From contig NC_133230.1 in NCBI RefSeq assembly GCF_040436345.1, positions 25,657,197-25,721,196 on the forward strand: DNA of 64,000 nt, written 5' to 3'. Under the pieces are notes generated by a model. The model searched no databases, had not been told where the DNA came from, and saw only the letters and a program-made list of their open reading frames with translations. Position numbers and translations under genes: made by a program. The DNA is from Pagrus major. Its lineage: Eukaryota; Chordata; Actinopteri; Spariformes; Sparidae. Below, piece by piece: positions 55,396 to 64,000 of this stretch. Every line of letters begins with the position of its first letter. Position 1 is the stretch's first letter.

Positions 55396-58300
55396 GTAAG
55401 GGCCTCATCTCATGTGATTCACACTCAAATACTTTTTCTCTAACGTCCTCTGAAGTGAAAGGTTTTCCCTATACACATGCAATCGTATTACAATTAGCTT
55501 GTTTTCAAGCATCAGCAGTGATACCAAAGGCAATAGAGAGCCACCATGATGTACCACCATGTGTTCTGCCATCTCCTACCATATTCATCTGTTTAGGTTT
55601 AGACATCTGGGCCTCGTGCCCCAAAATGACTCAAACGCCGCAGAAGCATGCACACAACAGCACTGGTGCCTCTTTAGTTACAGCACACAGTCTAGTAGTG
55701 CCAGTTATTTACATTGTGGTGTACAGTAATGTTGCTGAACTGGCGTGATGCAAGTAAAGTGAATACACGCTCATATACACACACATATACAGAACTGCTC
55801 TGCGGTTTTTGCCCGGCTTATGTGATGTTGGACCCTCTTTGTTTTCCATGACATTTCCAATGTCTTGTAATGACACTGGAGTGTAGCCCTGGCATAAGAA
55901 GCAGCTGTAAGAATAACAAGGCTGCATCATTCAGCGTCATTTGCCATTTTCGCTTTTGGTCTTGTGAGAAGATTCTAAGTGCAAATCAACGGCGCCAGCT
56001 TAAATTTGCCTGTTCTTGTTCATTTTGTTGAAAATTGTCAGGCAACCCTAGTCATGGTTTGTGTGTGTCTGTGAGGGTAAAACACTTTAATTTTTGTTAC
56101 TAATTCGAAGCGGCCCCACATAATAATAAGCATTGTTAAACTACGACACCACAGATGTTCTGCCGTTTTTTTATGAAGTGGTTTCCTCTGCCGGCAAAAT
56201 ATGTTCATTGCACTACTACAGAAGATCAAATGAAGTATTAAAGCATTAAACCAGCAGTGAATCCGTACAGTATGAATTGAAAGTTGAGAACATCCAATCT
56301 TTTACTAAATATATAGTATTTGTAAACAAATGAAGGTTATCTAAAGCTTTATCTCAGTAATTGTATCCTTTGAGCCCATGGATGTGCACTTCATTGTTGT
56401 GTGGGATTAATGGTGTGCAAAGCCTGTGTCAGAATAATGAAATGACTCCTGTGTGCATTCACACGTTGCTGTTTTTTTTAACCTCTTGTGTATAATGATG
56501 ATTACTCCATTTGTGTTTGTAATTATCATTGATTGAATGAAACGAGGGTGATTAAACTTCCAGCACTTTCATCAGCCACCAGGATCTGAACAATCAGGTC
56601 AGTCAGAGCTACAGTACAGTATATTTGTGCAGGCGGTTATAATGGAAATAAGTAAAAATGAATGAGGAACAAGCAAAAAAGTGGAAGACAGTGGTGGAGT
56701 GATCTGTGTTGAGCCTGTGTCCTTTTGGTTTCATGTTGTCCAAGTTGACATTCCAGAGGAGCAGGGTAATGTTGTTGTTCTTTACGAGGTCTGCTGATTC
56801 TCACTAGCTAGTTATGAACAGTTCTGGTCTGCAGAGCAGAAAATCTCATCACTGCGCATATTTACATGGATCCTGTAACCTATTGGCATAGTTACTGGAA
56901 TCTGACAGGAAGGGTGGGAAATATGATGCTTTAAAGACAATCCAGAAAGAAAATCAGTGCATTGCATTCATAGTAATAACGATAATCTGCCACCTATTGC
57001 CTATGCGCAATTTTATCTCTTTGTATAATTTCATATCATATGATTCATCTTAAGATGCCATGAACCGTAATAAGATATGACAGAAAACTAATTTATGGCC
57101 AACAGTCATGGGAACTTTGAAAAGCTGTAAATACAATAAACATCTGAACAAATTGTACATCCTTTTTATCATAATATACTGTACATCATCACCACAGAAC
57201 ATATCCAGCCCGTTCATCCACAGTATTGAGCATTTCTTCGATTAAACACTGCCAAACACAGTGTACTGCCTCAACTATTTCATGAAATCCAGCCATATGG
57301 CTTTGATATCAATGGAAAATGTGACTGTATGCCTTCTGCGCTCTCCAGTCCATCCCTGCCTCACTTCTTGTTCTAAAATATGCATGACAATAGTGATCCT
57401 TTTACTAAGTCCACTCGTCCGGGCCAACTTTTCCAGCTGACGATCTCTGACCCCAGCTTAGCTGTTGACAGACGTCCCGGGATGTCTCCAGTCAGCAGAA
57501 CATCAGGTGTCTGTCAGCAGAGGTGAGACAGGAAAATAGCTTCAGACTTCATATGGTAATATCTGCACAGAGATGGAGTCTGGATGGAAGTGTATTCCCC
57601 CCTAAGTGCTGCTGTTTCCTCCGCTGAGAGCTGGCCTGCTTCACAGAGTGACTCACCGCTCAGCCATGCAACAAACAGGGATGCTTATCCCGACTTAAAA
57701 CTGTCCATTCATTGTCAGGTTTTCTGCTGAGTCAGCTGTTGTGAACTTTCAGAGCGGGGTTTAGTTGTATGTAAACCATGATATTAACCATGTTGACATC
57801 ATAGGAGCCCTTCTTTCTGCTGATCATCTGGGTCTGGGTCACTGTGCCAGCGGGGCAAGTACCCAGATGCAGTCTTCTCAGTAGCTCTCTCTCATGGCAT
57901 CCCAGTGTTCTTTCAGGGAAGCTTGTGGACATAGTTCGTCCACTGTGTCCTGTCTTTGCTCTTGGTTGTTGCTAATATGCAACCAAACTACATAAACAAT
58001 TGACCTATTGGAAAAGTAAAGCTAGATTTATAGTCGACTCAGGGGTTAACAGGAATCCCGCTCTAGATACAGTGTAGGTTTGGTTTTATAGTTGAGCGTC
58101 AGATTTCATCCTATGATATCACCACCACGTCGCAACACACATGTATTTAATTGGCCTGTATTCGCCACAGTAACTGTGTTTACACTCTTTGAGTTTGTGA
58201 TACAGAGAAATGCTGGCTTACACACATACTTATAGAACTTTCCTCCATGTAATTGCTGTGTTTACCTCCATTTATTCACATAAGGCCTGCAGTGTAATGG

Positions 58301-61300
58301 CTTTGCTAGATGTGTGTTACTGAAAGGAGAATTTTCTCAACTTTCTTATGTTAACAACACTCTCAACAATCTCCACCGGCATCAGAAACCTAGGAGAAAA
58401 ACACCACATCAATTACAGTTCTATGTGATACCTCTGTTGATGATTTGTAGATAGATTTTTCAGAATGTCAGCTGTGGTGTAACCTTGAATCATCCACATG
58501 TAGCTGCTGTAGGTACGGCACAATTCCTTGACGCAAAAGTATAAACCTGGCTTAATATCCATACTTCTCATTGCAGACTGGAGCTGCAACAATGAGTCGA
58601 TCAAAAGAAAATTTAAGCGCCAATTATTTTGATAATCCATGAATCGTTTCAGTCATTTTTCAAGCAGAAATGTCAAACATTTGCTGGTCCCAGCATCTTA
58701 AATGTAATGATCTGCTGCTTTTCTTTGTCATTTATGATATTTAATGAAGAGTCTTTAGGTTTTGGGCAGTTGGTTGGATAAAAGAAGCATTTTATAGAAC
58801 AAAATATTGATTGTTTGATTGAGAAAGTAATTGGCGTATGAATCCTTAATAAAAATGGTCCTTTTCCTTTTACTGTTTGTTCAGCCAGTTTACACAGAAA
58901 CATTATTTAGGCTGCTTGTATCTGCTTTTCGTTCTCTATGTTCACAGAACTTGTGACCATAGCTTAAGGTTAAAAAGCTGGTTTTCTGGTGAAGTGAGGG
59001 CTTTACTTTGTTGCACTTTTCCTGTTGTTAGTGCATGTTCCTCTTTTGGAGACTCTTCCTTGACTGGCTTGCCAAACTATAAGATGTGTGAGGTGTACGA
59101 GACATCAACATCCTGACAAGCTAGCTCCATGTCCAATTTTCAATGAGCCTTTGCATTAAAGATGCCTGTTACTGACAGAAACCACTTTACAAATCATGGA
59201 TATAAGCATGTGTGCTATAGCAGATGCACTCTGGACAGCTGTAAAACCACCAGATGTTTGCATGTGCTCTCGTTTACTGTGCATACTGTGTCAAGGCTTC
59301 AAGGTTGACATTTCATATCTTTCCTGAACCCTTTAGTTTTGAATCAGTCTCATTGTTTGACAGGGAGCAGTGCAGTCTGTTATAATAGCTGTGTATTGTA
59401 TAGATTTAGTACGGTCCATTCCTCTTCCTGTTAAAGACTCAACCACATGACTTGGCCGGTGTCCACAGTATAGATTTACTTTCTCTCTGCTCTCTGTGCT
59501 GATCTGAAGTTGGTTTTGATTGTAGTGGTTTGGACCACATTCACCAACTTTAGTGGTTAAGGTCAACCTGAGTCAGGGGCAACCTGATCTTGATAAGTTC
59601 AGCCTCAGTCTCTCAGAGAGCTGTTGTGGTTACTGCTCCTGCAATCTGCTGAATACTTTAAAAAATGACTGTTTTAGTGTCATAATTTGGCACAAGGGTA
59701 TCAGCTCTGAGCCAAGCTCCTTGAGGACTGTGAGAAAGGATGAAGGCAGCCAGCCAGTGGGTGGTGGAGGCCCTCCCAGTCGGGTACCATCCAGCCCAGA
59801 TCTAACCCACGACGGCCCCCAAGTGACAACATGCAACTCAAAGCCTTGTTTCACTGGTTGGGTCCTGACTTCTCTGTCTGGTTTTTGGGCTTGATGAATG
59901 GCGCGAGATAAACATCCATAGCTTCTACTTGTTGGGCTCTTCCTGTTTGGTGTCGCCTTAGTCCTCTCGTGCAGCCAGCAAGGGAGCAGTGGCGGGACAA
60001 AAGTTCACGACTCCCTGAGAATGACTCCCAGTTAGCCAGCTGGTCAGCCTGGACAGCCAGCCAGCTCCAGAGCATTCCTCTTCACCCAGGCATTTTTGGA
60101 GGATGATGTGATGTTGCTTGGGATGGGTGGGATTAGACTGCTCGGAAACTAAAATATTTTAATCTAAACACTTGCTTTGGTAGTGCTGAGCATCTGACAC
60201 ATTTTGAAGGATGCCGTGATGGCAATCGCACGAACAACACTGTTTAGTTTTCAGTCCTCACAGGACTGTATCTAATATCCTGCAAAGACGCAATCGCATT
60301 TTCTGGTAAACGTTGGCAGCAAACATGTTTCTTATAAATGGGAGAATTTACAGTTCAGTTTGGCATCAGTTAAAAGTTTTTCTCGCTATCAAAGGGGATG
60401 ACAGAGCTTAGCAGGAGGAAGGAAATTTGAAGTCCTTTTGGCATAGGTAATGGAAAAAAACATTCAACCGTAGCCTCAAATGTTATTTTTATGAATACTT
60501 TAATTTTAGCGCATGTCCTTAGGATGTTGCTGCATTTTCACTCCAGCTGGAAAATGCTGTGAAAGGCAGCTGCCTCAGCCACAGGTTTCCCTACTGGTTT
60601 TGTCAGCGCCGTAACTCCCAGTCTCTGGTTGAGGGCTGTACAGCTGCCTCTGTAATTAGCGAGACAAAGGCCTTTTTGAGTCAGAAACAGGCTACAGCAT
60701 ACAGTAAAAGAGCAGAGTATTATAAAAACAGAAGGATTTAGATTGTTCTAAACCTTTTGAGTAATATCACTTGCATGATGCAAGGTAAGGTCTTGGCAGA
60801 GCAAATGAGATCGGCTCAACATTCCTTTTTCAATATTAATTAGATTGAGTTACAACAGTTGGGACAGTTTCTTTGGTTAGCATCTGTATGCTTACATGAT
60901 GGTTTTATATCAGGCTTTATTTGCTGTTTAGCAGAGGTTATTGTGTCTAAATGTGATCAGAAGTTTTAGCTTTAGAATATATAATCGATATATGACTAAG
61001 ATCTTTACGTGGTGTTGAGGTTTGCCATAAAGATGGACCCATTCAGGGAAAAAGTATCTATAGAAAGGAGCAGAAGGGGGAAAAAAAAGCTATACAGACG
61101 AGAAAATGAAAAGAAAGAAGGGTGAAGATGGAAAATGGAGAAACTGCAGTTCACATCGACCAAAACGAACTGAAACACACGGGAAATAAATCACCACCAT
61201 CTCCCTCCTTCCAGCCCTCCCTCCCTTCGACTGTATAAGCCCACATCTGCATGTTCCTATGGAGCTGGCTGCCATATTTCACCCAAGAGGACGTCCCAAC

Positions 61301-64000
61301 ATTGAGGGCTTTATGTGTGATATACATGAGGCCAGACGTTTCCTGGAAAGCACATTCAGCTCCTTTGCAAGAAAAAACAGGTCACCCATGAGTCAAAATA
61401 TTCACTGTTGGTATTGGTTCTGAATGCACACTGTTAAGGCCGTAGCCTTTATCCAACTTTGATGGTTTTCTGCATATATTTGTAGGCATACTGATATATT
61501 CCAACGCCACGGAGCTGACTAAATCGATATAACGATTGGGATTGCTGAACTCAAAAGCACACTTGCACAAGGAATCTATCAATTACCCCAGTCTTGGAGT
61601 AATTTGTGGAAAAGGGAGAGAGAGAGAAGAAAAAGGGGAAAAAAATATCTCTGAAGTTAAGTGAGCTAAGTAATTTCTACCATCTGCAGTGCACATTTCT
61701 GCCGCCTCACTCCCCTCTAAATGTAAAGTGGCAAGGCAGAACACAGGGCCCAGCCACAAGACTCAGAGAATGACAGAGTGGGGAAGAGTGGTCCTTTACA
61801 GGAACGGGGGGCAGGGGAGGCTGGGACAGCCCTGTTGGCAGGCCTTGCGTGGGGCTGGGTAGGGGTTGTGGCCACTGCCGGAACCATCAATAGAAGATCC
61901 TGCCGCCAAGTGCAGCTTTGCTTTGGATTTTCTGCGCTGCTAGGTTGCCCAAATGCCCTTCACCATACTTGACTTTTGCCAGTGGCAGGAGATAATCTTG
62001 CATCACTCCAATCTCTGTTAATGCTGGCTCAATGGGCTTTGGATTGTGATTTTATTGAAGTGGTGGGCGGCAGTAATGATGAACCATTTAATACTCCTGG
62101 TGACTTTGTCCTTGTGAAGCCAGCCACGTGTTGTGATTTAGGAGCACTTCCTGAGAGGAGACTCCAATAGTTTCCATTCATAAATTTGTAACCATAGCAT
62201 AACACTGTTGGCTGACAGAGGATATCTCATTTCCCTTATTAATTTACTCATTAACGACTAAAGTTTCCCCTCTCCATAAACTGAAGTTCCTCCTTCACTG
62301 CCTTCATTGACAACCTCAGCACACTTAAAGTACTTCAACCATGACAAATGCTGAAGAGGTAGGGTCCAGTGACATGTCCACTGCCCTTTTCAAGTTATTA
62401 ACCCTTGATTTTGAGACCTGGTTAATCGCTAATGTCACCTTTCTGAACTGGAGAACTTCTCAACTCAAAATGCTAGCACAAACAGATGTTCTGATCACGA
62501 TCTTAGCAGATGTGTTAGCATGCCAAAAATGTTTCCAGTGTCCCGCAATGAGGACCACATGGTCTCTGTTGTAGCTACAGTCGTATCATCATGGCATTAT
62601 TGATCCCTGCAGTAGGAGCAGGTTGCAGAATGTCTTATTCTGTGTTGTTTTCTCAGTGCTGTTTGCCTTTCCTGTCTTTCAGCGTAGTGAGTGATCTGTC
62701 AAACTGATAGGAAGGTGGCAGGGGAAGTGCAATTACGTGTTGATACAACAAGAATACAACAAGAAACCTAATGTGCTAGGAAGGGAAAAAGGTCTTAAGA
62801 TTTTTTAAAAGCACCACAGGTCGAATGGAAGGAAAAAGTCCTTTGATCTGAATTCCACTCTTGTTTGATTGGTTTGTCTGAGCATTTTTAAACCCAGGGG
62901 AAACAGTCAGCCACTCAGCATGACTCCTCCTGTCACTGTGTCTCTTTCTCCAGTCGCTGTTGGGTTAGTTCCCTTCAGAGCCGCTCCCTGTTTCCATATT
63001 CTCTCTGCTCCCGCTCTCCAATCTGCTGTGGTCGGCGGAGCAGCACAGCCTGTTCAGTCTGTGTGCCTGCGTTCAAATGGCTTTTCTCTACACTGCACTT
63101 GCTATTATTCTTGTCTGTGTGTTTAAATGTTCAGAGAAATTGCCTTTTGGTGTCTTGTGTTTTGAAGAAGGTGACAGCCTAAGTGTTGGAATTTGGCTCG
63201 ACTGAGTGTTTAGTTTAGTTTAGTTTTGTTAAGTTCTTTTACGTAGGTGCAGTTGTATTTTTGTGAATCTGCTAATTCAACAAAGGGACGTCTGTAAGAG
63301 TAAGGCTTGAGAAAACCTCAAGCAGCCCATGCTTGCCCACTTTCTGTAGCGCACAATCCACAGCAATTATTAATGTTTCTGTTGAGCAACAGCAGCATGT
63401 TCTTACATCCTGCTATTACTGCGTACCTTCTGACCTCCCGCTCTACCAGAACAAGACAAAGTGCAGTTGCCATCAATCTCACGTAAAATTCCCCTCAGGT
63501 TCACCTGTTTATTTGCTCCGTGTGGAGGTGAATCTGGCGGCTGTCCCCTGGTATTCCAAGCCAGAGAGGGGAGATGGAGTGCATACTGCAGTATATCTCT
63601 GAGGCAGAGGCGCTGGCGGTGGATCGCTGTGGGGCTATAACTCATCAGCAGTGTGCGGGGGCCTGGCCAAGCCTGTCTTAGATCACACGGCTCTCTTCCT
63701 GAGAGGCCTTAGATCCTGTGACTCAGCCTTCCTCTTCTCTGCTTGGCCCCTGACACTGTTAATGCATGCAATACTCTACTCTACTGCACACACAGATGCA
63801 TGCAAGCAAAAACCCACCACACATGTGTAGGACGGTTCCTTGAAGAGGGATGAGACACTTTCTGCCATGTATGTAAAAAAAATTGGTGCTTTAAGGGCCA
63901 AAACCAAGGCTCTCATCGCGGATACAGTGGCTAGTAACCAAAAAATGACCTCATCAGCATTATCTCCACTCAGCGCTTTTGCACTTCAGGCCAAATTGCC
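55396..64000 (+). other. PRKD3 intron following the first main coding exon (incomplete)
   Basis: At least 8.6 kb with no recognisable exon on either strand. Contents seen are the repeat copy at 58565-58860 and short purine-rich runs near 61080 and 61620. Open frames of up to 124 codons show no family resemblance. Confidence 0.65.
58565..58860. mobile_element. Ancient repeat copy (related to 12830-13450 and 43650-43880)
   Basis: Begins GACTGGAGCTGCAACAATGA, continues TTATTTTGATAATCCATGAA, and ends in TTGATTGTTTGATTGAGAAA. These are the start and end signatures of a fish repeat built on ATCGATTAATCG-like sequence. Confidence 0.6.

Noticed and set aside
55396-64000. Search for later PRKD3 exons (C1 domains, kinase)
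   Set aside because: No segment resembling FPECGFFGMYDK or the C1 cysteine pattern was found, so the remaining exons are taken to lie beyond the window.

Overview
This is vertebrate nuclear DNA, almost certainly from a ray-finned (percomorph-type) teleost. The genes are split into many short exons with vertebrate splice signals. The proteins are clear orthologues of human genes, and the introns hold short inverted-repeat elements of kinds common in percomorph genomes. There are no bacterial-style operons. No tRNA, rRNA or CRISPR could be supported. Coding models were rebuilt by hand, by matching splice sites, reading phase and remembered human family sequences.

Layout. (1) 2732-34901, minus strand: a complete CNKSR3 gene (connector enhancer of KSR 3) with 13 coding exons, 544 aa and a 15.9-kb first intron. 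Its 3'UTR runs into 1-2731. (2) 34902-38396: intergenic DNA with the CNKSR3 promoter side. (3) 38397-44861, minus strand: a complete QPCT gene (glutaminyl-peptide cyclotransferase), 7 exons, 367 aa, all zinc ligands and acidic catalytic residues present. (4) 44886-45593: a short head-to-head promoter between QPCT and MOCS3, with two CACGTG boxes and an ETS-type site. (5) 45594-52773, plus strand: a complete MOCS3 gene (E1-like adenylyltransferase plus rhodanese), 13 exons, 459 aa, key cysteines at the same numbers as in human. (6) 53.3-64 kb, plus strand: the promoter, one or two leader exons and the first main coding exon of PRKD3 (protein kinase D3). The kinase itself lies beyond the right edge.

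The genes do not form one pathway. CNKSR3 is a signalling scaffold, QPCT makes N-terminal pyroglutamate in the secretory pathway, MOCS3 supplies activated sulfur for molybdenum cofactor and tRNA thiolation, and PRKD3 is a diacylglycerol-responsive kinase. QPCT next to PRKD3 matches human 2p22; CNKSR3 (human 6q25) and MOCS3 (human 20q13) are additions to that neighbourhood.

The most notable signal is in MOCS3. Three of its twelve introns carry U12-type (minor spliceosome) donors reading GTATCC. One has a textbook U12 branch site and an AG end. One has a good branch site but appears to end in AT rather than AG. The third has a perfect donor but a degenerate branch site. Human MOCS3 is intronless. 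A second candidate is an in-frame upstream leader for PRKD3 with a 33-nt optional cassette, which could give an undescribed N-terminus.
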